A program made the position numbers and the translations under genes. From Victivallales bacterium (GTDB taxonomy: Bacteria; Verrucomicrobiota; Lentisphaeria; Oligosphaerales; Oligosphaeraceae), in assembly GCA_900769285.1 (NCBI GenBank), contig CAAGGB010000137.1, forward strand, positions 1 through 27,243: DNA of 27,243 nucleotides, read 5' to 3'. Each line of letters starts with the position of its first letter. Position 1 is the first letter of the stretch. This document shows, one piece after another, positions 1 to 12,150 of the stretch. The notes under the pieces are model-generated. The model saw nothing but the letters and a program-made list of their open reading frames with translations, was not told the origin of the DNA and searched no databases.

Positions 1-3000
1 AGCTGGAGAAGTTGGCGACGCCGTGGATGGGGCTCATCTCGGGATTGGTGCCGCCGCTCTTCTTGGCGTAGTAGAGGTTGCGGACATTGACGCCGGGCTT
101 GCTGAGGAAGGACACGGCCTGCTTGTTCTCGTAGGGGCGTCCGCCATCGTAGAGCGGATAGATGTAGCTGAGGTCCTCAGCGGAGGCGATGGCGTCGCCG
201 AAGCTCCAGGCGCCGTCGAGGTTGTTGTCGCGGAAGCGATGGTCGGTGAAGGGGAAGCCCTTGGTGCCGTTGGGCGTGCCCCAGGTGGCGGCGTGTTCGT
301 CGGCGCTGGCGAAGTTGCCGATAGTGATGCCGTCGTCGGGGATTTCGATGATGAAGGAGTCGCCGAGGTTGAAGTTCTCGCTGGTGACGACCTTGAGGGT
401 GTAGTCGAAGGACTGTGCGGCGCCGCCGGCGGTGGGCAGGGCATCGGGCGCCAGCAGGCGCATGGTGACCTCGCGGTACATCTGTCCGGCGGCGTTGGTG
501 CGCCATTCGGACCATTCGAGGCCATCGTTGGAGATGTCGACGACCTGTCCGGCGGCGTTCAGGAGCAGGACGCCGGAGGCGGCGCCGTCGGCGAGCGGCC
601 GGAAGTCGATGGCGGGGTCGAACTGTCCCTGGGACATGTCGATGGCGCGGACGACGACCTGGGTGAGCTTGTAGGTGGAGCTGCCGGCGATGTCGATGCC
701 GAGGACGGAGATGGCCTGATTGGCCTGGATGCGGGTCGTGCGCGACGGCGCGGTGATGGGCGAGACCTTGACCATGTTGTAGACAGGGCCGGACATCATG
801 GCGCGGATGGGCGTCGAGAACGTGGAGTAGCCATAGCCCCACTCAACGGGGTCGGGCGCGTAGGTCAGGCCACTGGCGCTCAGATTCTGCTGACCCTGTT
901 TATACCCCTGATAGGTCTCATTGGTGGCGGTGACGTTGCCGATGGCGCCGTATACGGCGGAGCCGGGGCGGTTGGCCTCGGACAGGCTGTTCGCGCGGAG
1001 GCCATATTCGGTGGTGCCGCGGCTGCGCTTAGAATCGGTGAGCTGGGCGGTGGCATCGCCGAGCTTGGTTGTATCGCGATACCACGTCGCCGTCTTGGTG
1101 GTGAAGGCGCCGCCCTGGGCGATGGTCTTCAGCAGGACGCTGGACGCCTTCATGGTCATGGTGACGAAGTAATCGCCGCAGCCGACGGAGCTGCCGCGGC
1201 TGGAGCGGTTCGTGGTGATGGAGGCATCGCCGTCGATGACGCGCAGCAACGGCACGGTGTCATCCTGGGCGAGGACGCGGTACTGGGCGGGGACAGGCTG
1301 AACGCCGATGGCCGTGCCGCTGAAGGCGCGGTGGTCACAGTAGAGCGTAGGGGCAGTAGTCGAGCGTGCATGCGCATAGGTCTCGTTGAAGCCGCCGTTC
1401 AGGCCATAGAGGGCACCATTGAAGTTGAACTGACGGCTAGTGAAGGCATTGCCGTTGGCCTTGTAGCGGACGGTGTAGCCGTCCTCGAGGACTTCGGCGC
1501 CCCAGACGCCATGGAGGACGCCCGTGGGTTTGAAGAGGTCGTCATTAGCCGCGTCATTGTAGCCGAACTGGCTGCCGAGGGCCTTGTCGGCTGCATAGGC
1601 GATGGGCTCGGAGAAGCGGATGTCGAGGTAGTCGTAGGCATTGACATTGTCCTTGTCGTTGCGGAGGTAGGAGGAGCCGCGCCAGGCGGTGGCGGTGACG
1701 GGCGCAGGTGCCGCGCCGTCCCAGGCGAAGACGGGGCCGAAGGAGTCCACCATAAAGTAGGCATTGCACGTACCATCATCATACTTGTATTTGTGTGTAC
1801 GGCTATACACCCAATACAGTCCAGCCTCTTCATCACTGTTTCCCCAGATGGCATTGGCGTTCGAGGGATTGGTGGGAGACTTGTCGCGCTTAGCCTCTAG
1901 TGACTTTGCGCCAATGATGCGACCGTCATACGAACCGGATTCTTGATCCGTATTTCCCGATTTTGGTGCGTAATATTTCGGTGCCGTGTAGGTGACCATC
2001 ACATAGCGGTCGCCATGGGTACGCGGTGGAATGCTTGTCTGGTCAAGCTCCAGGCGCAGCGTGGTGTAGAGGTAGTTCTGAGTGGAATTGGGAATGGTTT
2101 TGGCACTTTTGACCGTGACCTTAATCCAGTTTCGGCTGAAGCGATAATTGAACCAGTTCCGATTGTCCCAGTAGGCAGCAAAATTGCCATACTTAATTTT
2201 TTCCGATTGGGTGTTTTTGGGGGCCGTTCTGGAGGGGAAATAGGACCAATTCAGTTCTTCTTCGGGCAGATAGAAATCGTCTTTCGCTTCGTTGTAGTCA
2301 TTGGGGTCGTTGGCCTGCACCCAGACGTTGAAGCCTGCCAGGGCCTGAGAGCCGATATTGAGAACGGCCATCTTGCCCGTTGAAGTATCCAGACGATATG
2401 GGTTCTTGAAGTTGAGGTCCACGGCATCGACGCGGCCATCGCCATCGAGGTCGCGATACCAGACGCCATAGTACTCCAGCGCCTTGTCATCAGCGGCACC
2501 TTGCTCATCGTCTGCCGTATCGTCAATGACATTATTCAGCAGAATGGCACCAACCCCCTTGTCATCCGGATACTTGACATATAACTTTTCCTTAGCGATA
2601 ATCTGAGTATAGACGTTGGTGCCGTCTGCGCCTCGTCCGAAGTTGGAGAACATGGCTGGTGGGAGCATGGCGGCGCGGTGGTCGTCGCCTCGGGCGTAGC
2701 CGAGGTTGTAGTTCTGATGAAGCGGGATGGTGACGCTAATCTTGTTGTTGCCAATGCCGCGCTGGTTGTACAGGGAGTTGGCGTTGATGGTCAGGGTCAC
2801 CGAGACGGGGCGCTTGGCGTCATCGTCGGCATAGCCATTGGGGTCCAGCGCCTTGCGCTCCGTGGCGTTCGTGAACATCAGATAGATGGCGTTGGTGCCG
2901 AGGCGGTGATTGTCCTCGCCTTCCATGAGGACGCGATAGAGGCCGGTGATGGACGTCGTGGTGCCGTCCTGGGCGTTGGCTACCACCTTAAAGGCGGACG

Positions 3001-5941
3001 CCATGATGTCCTTCCTGGCCAGGAAATTCAGGATGCCATCGCTGTTGGCGAAGATACGCTCGTTGAAGGTGAGGAGGAGGGCGTAGTTATCGTAGCCGAG
3101 GATGGCGGAAGTGAGGCAAGGCGGCTTGGTGTCGGAGAGGGCGAGCTCACCGGTGGTGGTGGTGTCGGGGACGTCGTTGCCGTTCCTGTCGGTGACCTGA
3201 CCGGCATAGGGGAGGATTTCGATGGTCTCGACGCCGGCGGGCACCTTGAGAGCCTTGAGGGTGTCCTGGCCGACATTGGCCATGTCGGAGGGGGTGGCGG
3301 GGTTGAAGGAGACGTCGACGGCGAGGTCGGGCGTGTACTTGATGTAGGCGCGGATGCCGGTGGCGGGACCATACAGGGTATTGCCGTCGGTCTTGGTGAC
3401 CTTGTAGACGAGGGCCTTGGTGATGGTGCCGTTATTGGTATGGAGGCGGAGGTCGAGGTCATTGGCGGTGAGAGCCTGGTACTTGGCATTGCCGACAGGC
3501 TCGTTCCAGATGATGTCGACGTACTGGTTGGAGGAGTCGATGATGGCCTGGACGATGGCGGGGGCGACGTTGTCGACGTGGTAGGTCTCGCCGGTGAGGA
3601 AGGGACGGCCAGTGGCGGGGAGATAGTCGACGCGGACGAAGGCGTCGCCGGAGCCGACGTTGACGGTGAGGATGCCGGTGGCGGCGTCCCAGGCGCTGAT
3701 GGTGGCGGCGGGCGGCGTGACGGCCAGCTTCTCGGACCAGGTGCCCTCGGGGCCGTGGTAGGCGACGTCGCGGGCGATGTGGAAGTCGGTGATGGCGATG
3801 GCATCGAGGGTGCCCTCGACCTTGAAGGTCAGCTCGGGGCCAACGGTGTCGAAGTCGTTGCCGCCACGGGTGATGGCAGTGACGCTGGAGGCGGCGGGAG
3901 CGGCATCAGCGGTCTTTCCGGAGACTTTGGGCGCGACCTTGATGACGGCGGCGTCGTTGACGCCATTCTGGTCGGAAGCGGAATCGCCGTCGACATCGAT
4001 GACGAGGAAGTCCTCGTCCATAGCCAGTTCGCCGACGGGGACGGTGCCGTCGAGGATGATGGCGATGAGGTTGGAGGCGGGGTTGATGCGGACGCTTGAG
4101 CTCGTGGACAGGGCGACGGAGCCAATCTTCAGCTTGGAGACGTCGGCGAGGACACGGCCGACGGCGCGGTTGAATTCGAGGTAGACGACGTTGTTTTCCG
4201 TCCACCAGCCGTTGAGGGCGAGCTTCTCCTCGGGGGAGGCGACGAAGTTGAGGCCCCACTGGTTGGCGCTGCCGACGGTGACGTCCTTGACGCCCTGGAA
4301 CTGGAGTCCGTCCTTCTCGAGGACGATTTCGTAGGAGCCGGCGGCGACCTTGTCGATGGCCCAGATGCCGTTTGCGTCGGTGGTGTTGCGGAATTTGTCG
4401 GCGCCGGGGAGTTCGCTGTCCTGCCAGATGCCATCGTTGTTGCCGAACTGGTCCCAGTCGCGGTAGATGGGGGTGGCGACGGGATCGATGGGGTCGTACC
4501 AGGCGAGCATGGTCTGGTGGATGTCGGTTTCGCCGGCCTTGCGGATGGCGACCTTAACGCCGGCGACGGGCTTGCCGTTGGCGTCGGTGATGCGTCCGGA
4601 GATGATGCGTCCGGCCGCGGTGGCGAGCTCGTTCTTCTGGAGCGGCTGGCGGTAGATGTTCTGGTAGTCGACGCTGACGCCGGTATTCCAGTAGTTTCCG
4701 TTACCGCCCATCCAGGTTTCCTCGAAGTTGTACCAGCCGTCGCCGTTGCCGCCCCAGCCCATGTTGAGGTGGTAGTACCAGCGACCGTCGATGCGGCCAT
4801 AGCCGTCGAGCACGACGGCGTGTCCGTCGCCGGCGGTTGCCGAACTCATGGAGAACGCGCAGGGACGGCGGGCATCGAGGCTGGCGCGGGCGGTGTCAAG
4901 GTTGGCGCCGCCGGAGACGCCGGCGTACTTGAAGGTTTTCATCATGGTGGCGGCATTGGCCTTGGCCCCCGAGGCACCGCCATTCTCAATATTGTAGGTC
5001 ATGTTGACGGACAAGCCGGCGTCGAAGCAGAGGGCGCCGATCTGGGAGAGGGCCTCATTGGGCTCGGAGCCGGTGGGGCTGAGGGGCATCAGGTCCCAGC
5101 GGTAGGCGCCGCCGCGGCCGTCGCCGCCGCGCAGGTACAGTTCGAGAGCAATCCCTTTAGTCTCATCCTTCGGCTCGACGTTTTGGTTCTTGTAGACGAT
5201 GGTGCAGTTGCCGGTGACCTTGCCGATGGGCTTCTGGGGCCACTGGAAGTAGCGCATGAGCTGCGCGGTCATGGTGGCGACGCAGCCGCAGACGATGTTG
5301 TCCTTGCTGCCGGGGTTGTCGAAGGAGTAGGAGCTGTCGTAGATAGTCGGCGTATGGTAGTTGTAGATGCCGTCGCCCTGGTTCCACTTGGACTGGATGA
5401 GGGTGTCGACCCAGGTCTCGGCGACGACATTCTGGGTGGCGGCGCGGGTCTGGGCGGAGGTGAAGCGGCGCCAGTAGTCCTGGTTGGACTGGATGGCGGC
5501 GGTGACGTCGGCGGCGGCGCCACGGGTCTCGACGGCATTCTTCGCCAGGACGGCGAAGCGGGCGGTGAGGTCGGCCTTGAGGAAGGCGAGCGCGGGGCTG
5601 CGCTTGTCGAGGGAGAAGGCGCCGCGGTCGGAGAACATCACGAGCGGTGACAGGCGGTCATCGGCGGCGATGACGACGAAGCCGGCGGGCTTCAGGTCGA
5701 TGGCGTAGGCAAGCGTCACGCCCTCAGCGGAGGAAATGGGTGTGGCGCCCTCCCCCAGCGTCTTCTCGCTGAGTCCATTGTTGAGGGGGTCACCGGCGGC
5801 GGTCAACCAGTTGGCCGCGAATGTGCGCGCGGCGGCGGCGTCCACTGCAGCGGCCTGAACTCCATGCCAGGCCGTCAGCACCATCAGGGACAGTACGCAG
5901 CCAAGCGCTCGCCAACCATGCAATCTGCTTCTCATTGTCAT
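1..5941 (-). CDS. Giant secreted C10 (streptopain-like) cysteine protease, 3' end outside window
   Basis: One frame stays open from ATG at 5941 (alternative ATG at 5935) to the left edge, about 1,980 codons; I checked that frame for TAA, TAG and TGA and found none. Numbering from the 5935 ATG, residues 1-28 form a signal peptide (MRSRLHGWRALGCVLSLMVL), followed by a Spi-like propeptide containing FVVIAADDRLSPLVMF. The C10 catalytic core follows: Cys218 in CGCVATMTAQLMRYF, His372 in GDGHAVVLDGYG, and Asn391 in HLNMGWGG. SpeB has NWGWGG there, so Met392 replaces its first Trp. Residues ~437-562 look like a carboxypeptidase-regulatory domain (SGRITDANGKPVAGV). The remaining ~1,400 residues look like repeated Ig-like modules with calcium-loop-like stretches (DLDGDGRVDAVD near residue 1160; DVDGDSASDQNG earlier). 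Family knowledge: C10 enzymes are secreted proteases of streptococci and gut Bacteroides. AAGGAAAGG lies 8 bases before the 5941 ATG. Anchoring cannot be judged because the C-terminus is missing. Confidence 0.9.
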   Translation of the reverse strand, partial: MTMRSRLHGWRALGCVLSLMVLTAWHGVQAAAVDAAAARTFAANWLTAAGDPLNNGLSEKTLGEGATPISSAEGVTLAYAIDLKPAGFVVIAADDRLSPLVMFSDRGAFSLDKRSPALAFLKADLTARFAVLAKNAVETRGAAADVTAAIQSNQDYWRRFTSAQTRAATQNVVAETWVDTLIQSKWNQGDGIYNYHTPTIYDSSYSFDNPGSKDNIVCGCVATMTAQLMRYFQWPQKPIGKVTGNCTIVYKNQNVEPKDETKGIALELYLRGGDGRGGAYRWDLMPLSPTGSEPNEALSQIGALCFDAGLSVNMTYNIENGGASGAKANAATMMKTFKYAGVSGGANLDTARASLDARRPCAFSMSSATAGDGHAVVLDGYGRIDGRWYYHLNMGWGGNGDGWYNFEETWMGGNGNYWNTGVSVDYQNIYRQPLQKNELATAAGRIISGRITDANGKPVAGVKVAIRKAGETDIHQTMLAWYDPIDPVATPIYRDWDQFGNNDGIWQDSELPGADKFRNTTDANGIWAIDKVAAGSYEIVLEKDGLQFQGVKDVTVGSANQWGLNFVASPEEKLALNGWWTENNVVYLEFNRAVGRVLADVSKLKIGSVALSTSSSVRINPASNLIAIILDGTVPVGELAMDEDFLVIDVDGDSASDQNGVNDAAVIKVAPKVSGKTADAAPAASSVTAITRGGNDFDTVGPELTFKVEGTLDAIAITDFHIARDVAYHGPEGTWSEKLAVTPPAATISAWDAATGILTVNVGSGDAFVRVDYLPATGRPFLTGETYHVDNVAPAIVQAIIDSSNQYVDIIWNEPVGNAKYQALTANDLDLRLHTNNGTITKALVYKVTKTDGNTLYGPATGIRAYIKYTPDLAVDVSFNPATPSDMANVGQDTLKALKVPAGVETIEILPYAGQVTDRNGNDVPDTTTTGELALSDTKPPCLTSAILGYDNYALLLTFNERIFANSDGILNFLARKDIMASAFKVVANAQDGTTTSITGLYRVLMEGEDNHRLGTNAIYLMFTNATERKALDPNGYADDDAKRPVSVTLTINANSLYNQRGIGNNKISVTIPLHQNYNLGYARGDDHRAAMLPPAMFSNFGRGADGTNVYTQIIAKEKLYVKYPDDKGVGAILLNNVIDDTADDEQGAADDKALEYYGVWYRDLDGDGRVDAVDLNFKNPYRLDTSTGKMAVLNIGSQALAGFNVWVQANDPNDYNEAKDDFYLPEEELNWSYFPSRTAPKNTQSEKIKYGNFAAYWDNRNWFNYRFSRNWIKVTVKSAKTIPNSTQNYLYTTLRLELDQTSIPPRTHGDRYVMVTYTAPKYYAPKSGNTDQESGSYDGRIIGAKSLEAKRDKSPTNPSNANAIWGNSDEEAGLYWVYSRTHKYKYDDGTCNAYFMVDSFGPVFAWDGAAPAPVTATAWRGSSYLRNDKDNVNAYDYLDIRFSEPIAYAADKALGSQFGYNDAANDDLFKPTGVLHGVWGAEVLEDGYTVRYKANGNAFTSRQFNFNGALYGLNGGFNETYAHARSTTAPTLYCDHRAFSGTAIGVQPVPAQYRVLAQDDTVPLLRVIDGDASITTNRSSRGSSVGCGDYFVTMTMKASSVLLKTIAQGGAFTTKTATWYRDTTKLGDATAQLTDSKRSRGTTEYGLRANSLSEANRPGSAVYGAIGNVTATNETYQGYKQGQQNLSASGLTYAPDPVEWGYGYSTFSTPIRAMMSGPVYNMVKVSPITAPSRTTRIQANQAISVLGIDIAGSSTYKLTQVVVRAIDMSQGQFDPAIDFRPLADGAASGVLLLNAAGQVVDISNDGLEWSEWRTNAAGQMYREVTMRLLAPDALPTAGGAAQSFDYTLKVVTSENFNLGDSFIIEIPDDGITIGNFASADEHAATWGTPNGTKGFPFTDHRFRDNNLDGAWSFGDAIASAEDLSYIYPLYDGGRPYENKQAVSFLSKPGVNVRNLYYAKKSGGTNPEMSPIHGVANFSS

Positions 5942-5983
5942 GAATCCTACCTTTCCTTTGAGAACCAATGCCTAAAGTAACCT

Positions 5984-5989
5984 ATTGTA
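5984..5989 (-). promoter_or_regulatory. Candidate -10 box of the C10 protease gene
   Basis: The minus strand reads TACAAT (five of six matches to TATAAT) 42 bases before the 5941 ATG, in a short AT-rich stretch (about 5942-6003) that stands out from the GC-rich surroundings. No convincing -35 box is present at 16-18 bases; GCGACA at 15 bases is the nearest. The implied leader would be about 35 nt. The call is weak and rests on position and AT-richness. Confidence 0.3.
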
Positions 5990-6113
5990 ATTGTTTGTTA
6001 TTCTTGTCGCGTTTGTCTGCCATGGACAGGAGGCTGCGGAAGCACCGTCCTTGAGCCCCCTGTAATGAGCGTTCGAAAAGATCGGTGGCTGGCTGAGGGA
6101 TAGCCGTTTTCCG

Positions 6114-6187
6114 CCCGACGGCGAGGCGCCGTCGGGACAGGCACCCCTTCGCTTCGCTACGGGGGTGCGGGCACTTTTCGAGTGCCC
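6114..6187. repeat. Cluster of three consecutive hairpins
   Basis: Three inverted repeats lie end to end. The first is CCCGACGGCG (6114-6123), loop AGG, then CGCCGTCGGG (6127-6136), a perfect 10-bp stem. The second is GCACCCC (6141-6147) paired with GGGGTGC (6162-6168) around a loop containing TTCGC twice. The third is GGGCACT (6169-6175), loop TTTCG, then AGTGCCC (6181-6187). The first stem recurs almost unchanged at 16953-16976. None is followed by a T run, so these are not simple terminators. Confidence 0.75.
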
Positions 6188-6290
6188 ACCATGTAGCCAA
6201 GATAAAAAGCCGTTTTACACTATGGCATCTATTTGGCAGATTTCAACAGAGTGCGGCCAGAAAATTCGCCAGACGCTTCTCTTTTGTCCA

Positions 6291-6326
6291 CAAAAGACAC
6301 CAAAGACACAAAAGACACCAAAGACA
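6291..6326. repeat. Tandem 18-bp purine-rich repeat, two perfect copies
   Basis: CAAAAGACACCAAAGACA occurs twice back to back (6291-6308 and 6309-6326), each unit itself built from two AAAGACAC-like halves. A degenerate continuation (CAACAGGCACAAAAGG) runs up to the terminator. It is just past the terminator of the secretin operon. If translated on the plus strand it would give a KDT repeat, but no gene is supported there. Confidence 0.8.
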
Positions 6327-6351
6327 CAACAGGCACAAAAGGGAGGGGAAC

Positions 6352-6390
6352 AAAAAAAGGCGTCCTGCTCCGGGAGGGGAGCAAGGCGCC
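6352..6390 (-). terminator. Rho-independent terminator of the secretin operon
   Basis: On the minus strand GGCGCCTTGCTCC (6390-6378) pairs with GGAGCAGGACGCC (6371-6359) across the 6-nt loop CCTCCC, giving a 13-bp stem with one mismatch and one G-U pair. It is followed directly by seven T residues (6358-6352). It lies about 90 bases after the secretin stop codon, as expected for the end of that transcript. Confidence 0.88.
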
Positions 6391-6421
6391 GGTGATGGTG
6401 TGGTTGTCGAGGATTATGGTG

Positions 6422-6454
6422 GCTCCCGAGGGCAGGCATGGCTGGCTCGGGAGC
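6422..6454. repeat. Inverted repeat just after the secretin gene
   Basis: GCTCCCGAG (6422-6430) and CTCGGGAGC (6446-6454) form a perfect 9-bp stem with a 15-nt loop, starting 24 bases past the secretin stop. No T tract follows, so it more likely protects or processes the 3' end of the transcript upstream of the true terminator at 6352-6390. Confidence 0.6.
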
Positions 6455-6477
6455 GCGTCTATGTGTGGGTGGAGGGA

Positions 6478-9843
<3,366 letters not shown>

Positions 9844-9961
9844 CTCCGTACCACCCTTTTTCTGTTTTACCATAAGACTCGAAACTCCCTAGGCGTGCCG
9901 CAAGGGGTGCGCTTGACTCCACCTGCGGCTTACTTCACTCACACTATGTAATCAGATGCTC

Positions 9962-9992
9962 TATAAACTAAAGACACTTCCCCAAATTTCAA
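9962..9992 (-). promoter_or_regulatory. Possible internal promoter before the secretin gene
   Basis: The 163-base gap between the Amuc_1099-like stop and the secretin start is unusually AT-rich near its distal end. On the minus strand TTGAAA (9992-9987) is followed after 19 bases by TTTATA (9967-9962). The spacer is longer than ideal, so this is only a candidate for extra, separate expression of the secretin. Confidence 0.25.
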
Positions 9993-10006
9993 ACGTCGGG
10001 CGCATT

Positions 10007-12067
10007 TTAAGGCATACGGCGTCCGGGCATATTCATGCCGGGTCCGGGGGCGTCCATCATCATGCCCTCACCGCCGCCCATGCCCATGTTTCCGCCGCCC
10101 TCATAGAAGAGGGGGAATTTGCGTCCGTCGGGGAGGGTGAACTTCTCGTATTCGCTGAAGAGGGTGACGACGAAGGGTTTGGCCTTGTCGGCCTCGTCGG
10201 CCTTGTCGGCGGCTGGCTTGGCGGCCTTGGCCTGGCTGGCGGCGGTCTGCTCCTTGTCGTCGGGAGCGGGGACGAGCTCGAGTGTCTTGGCCTCGCGGTC
10301 GAATTTGGCGACGATGAAGTCGAAGGACTTGAGCTCGACCTCGACGGCGCTGGACATCATGCCGTTGCCGTCGGGTGCCATGGCGTTGGGGTTGCCGTTC
10401 ATGTTCATGCCGTTGTCGCGGCCGAAGCGCTGGAGGGGGATGCGGCGCTGGCCATTGTCGGCCTGTCCGTTGGCGGCGTTGTCGCGGGGCTTCTTGGTGA
10501 TGGGGACGGTGAGGGTGAGCCGTTCGCCCTCGACGAGTCGGAAGCGCGTCTGGATGCGCTGCATTCTGGCGCCGTTCTGGATGGTGTAGTAGTTGTTGAA
10601 GCAGTTGAGGAGCATGGAGGAGCTGCGGGAGACGAGGTAGACGAGCTGTGCGTACCACTGTTCCTTGAAGGCCTCGACGTTGGCGAAGAGGGTGTAGGAG
10701 GCGGGTGGCTCTGCGGGCTTGGCGTCCTGCTGCGGCGCGGCGTTGCGGCGTCCGCGGGCGGGAGCGACGAATTCGGTGACCTTGACGAAGGGTCTCTTCT
10801 CGCCGTCGGGCTCGACGTCGATGTCGTTGACGATGTAGGTCTTGCCGTCTGGGGCCTCGAATTTGCCGTTGATGCGGACCTGTTCCCAGCGGTCCTCATT
10901 GGTCTCCCAGTATTCGCGGCCGCGGAATTTGCGGAGGAAGGCGAAGCGTGCGCGCCACTTGGTGGCCTTCTGCTCCTTGGGGGCACGGCCGTCGTTGATG
11001 CCCATGAATTTGAAGGGGACCTTGTCCTGGTCGAAGTCGACGAGGCGGACGAAGTTGGCGGGATTGGGGAAGGAGGTCTCGTCGTCGATGTCGGTGCCGA
11101 AGCGGTATTCCTCGAGATTGGTGAAGGAGTCGCCATCGAAGTCCTGGTTGGCGTCGGCGGGGTTGGTGTGGCTGAGGACGCCGTCCTGAGCCTGCTGTCC
11201 GGCCATGCCCATGGCGTTGGGACCGCCCATGCCCATCTGTGCGTCGGGGTTGGCGGCGGTTGCGCCGGGTCTGAGGAAGCCGCGCTTTCTGGCGTGTTCT
11301 ATTTCGAACGCGTCGGGGAGACCGTCGCCATCGGTGTCGAGGCCATCCATTTCGGCGGGGTTGACGATGGGCATTTCGGCGCCGCAGAAGGGGCATTTGG
11401 GCTGATTGGAGAGGAGGAGCGCGCCGCAGTCGCGGTTGGGGCAGCAGATGACCTCCTGCGGGTCGACGAGGGAGCCCTGGGCGGTGCAGAAGCGTGTGAT
11501 GTAGCTGAGTCTCTTGTTGAGCTCCTCGATGTCCATCTCGGTGTTGGCGAGGAGAATCTGGAAGCCCTCGAGCTGGAGTCGGAGTTCGGCGAGCCGCGTG
11601 TCGTCCTCGTTGTCGCCGTTGTCGCGGATGCGTTTGGCGATGGCGTCCTGGAGCTTGGCGATGCTGTCGTTGAGGGAGGCGACGGTCTTGCCGTTCTTGG
11701 CGAGGCGGTATTTTGCCTCGGCCTCCTCGATGGGCTTGCGGCTATGGCGTGTGAGGCTGGAGAAGTAACGGCGGTCCCAGAGCTGTGCGATGTTGTCGTC
11801 CTGGTCGGAGGAGTTGATGGAGAGGACGTCCTGTGGCTTGCCGTCCTTGATGCGCTGGATCCACTGCTCGCTGCTGACGAACTGCTTGGGGTCGAAGTCG
11901 GCGGCCATGTCGCCGGCGGTCTCGTTGATCTTTCCCTGCGCGACGCTCTTCTGCCGCGCGTCCTTGGCCTCGTTGATGGCGAGTGAGACACGCCACAGTC
12001 CGAACATCATGACGAGCAGGCAGATGACCAGGATGAGCTTTTCGTAATGCTTATTGAAGATATCCAC
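10007..12067 (-). CDS. Membrane-anchored envelope protein with zinc ribbon and TSP3-like calcium motifs (Amuc_1099 position)
   Basis: 686 residues from a GTG start at 12067, preceded by GAGGTG six or so bases upstream. Residues 9-31 are one transmembrane helix (LILVICLLVMMFGLW), so most of the protein should face the periplasm. A coiled-coil stretch covers about 110-190. A zinc-ribbon pattern follows: C209-x4-C214 and C225-x2-C228 (CCPNRDCGALLL...CPFCGAEMP). Next come two thrombospondin-3/EF-like acidic loops: DTDGDGLPDAFE (244-255) and DANQDFDGDSFTNLEE (305-320). The C-terminal half is unrecognised and carries Gly/Met/Asn-rich stretches (NGMNMNGNPNAM; end GGNMGMGGGEGMMM). It lies between the PilO-like and secretin genes, so a scaffold linking inner-membrane and outer-membrane parts is a reasonable inference. 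I know no biochemical function for this family. Confidence 0.85.
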   Translation of the reverse strand: MDIFNKHYEKLILVICLLVMMFGLWRVSLAINEAKDARQKSVAQGKINETAGDMAADFDPKQFVSSEQWIQRIKDGKPQDVLSINSSDQDDNIAQLWDRRYFSSLTRHSRKPIEEAEAKYRLAKNGKTVASLNDSIAKLQDAIAKRIRDNGDNEDDTRLAELRLQLEGFQILLANTEMDIEELNKRLSYITRFCTAQGSLVDPQEVICCPNRDCGALLLSNQPKCPFCGAEMPIVNPAEMDGLDTDGDGLPDAFEIEHARKRGFLRPGATAANPDAQMGMGGPNAMGMAGQQAQDGVLSHTNPADANQDFDGDSFTNLEEYRFGTDIDDETSFPNPANFVRLVDFDQDKVPFKFMGINDGRAPKEQKATKWRARFAFLRKFRGREYWETNEDRWEQVRINGKFEAPDGKTYIVNDIDVEPDGEKRPFVKVTEFVAPARGRRNAAPQQDAKPAEPPASYTLFANVEAFKEQWYAQLVYLVSRSSSMLLNCFNNYYTIQNGARMQRIQTRFRLVEGERLTLTVPITKKPRDNAANGQADNGQRRIPLQRFGRDNGMNMNGNPNAMAPDGNGMMSSAVEVELKSFDFIVAKFDREAKTLELVPAPDDKEQTAASQAKAAKPAADKADEADKAKPFVVTLFSEYEKFTLPDGRKFPLFYEGGGNMGMGGGEGMMMDAPGPGMNMPGRRMP

Positions 12068-12150
12068 TGAGCACCTCGGTTCCTTCGTGTAGTGTGTGGT
12101 AAGTCAGTCAGTCCGTTGAGGGCGATGCTGTCCGGGCGATGTGTCCTGGT

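Larger units (their letters stand above)
5942..6477. other. Intergenic region between the secretin operon and the protease gene
   Basis: These 536 bases hold no credible gene. From the secretin side they contain an inverted repeat at 6422-6454, an intrinsic terminator at 6352-6390, an 18-bp tandem repeat at 6291-6326, three consecutive hairpins at 6114-6187 and an AT-rich promoter-like stretch next to the protease start. Short ORFs on both strands run straight through these elements and lack family resemblance or a convincing ribosome binding site. Confidence 0.7.
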
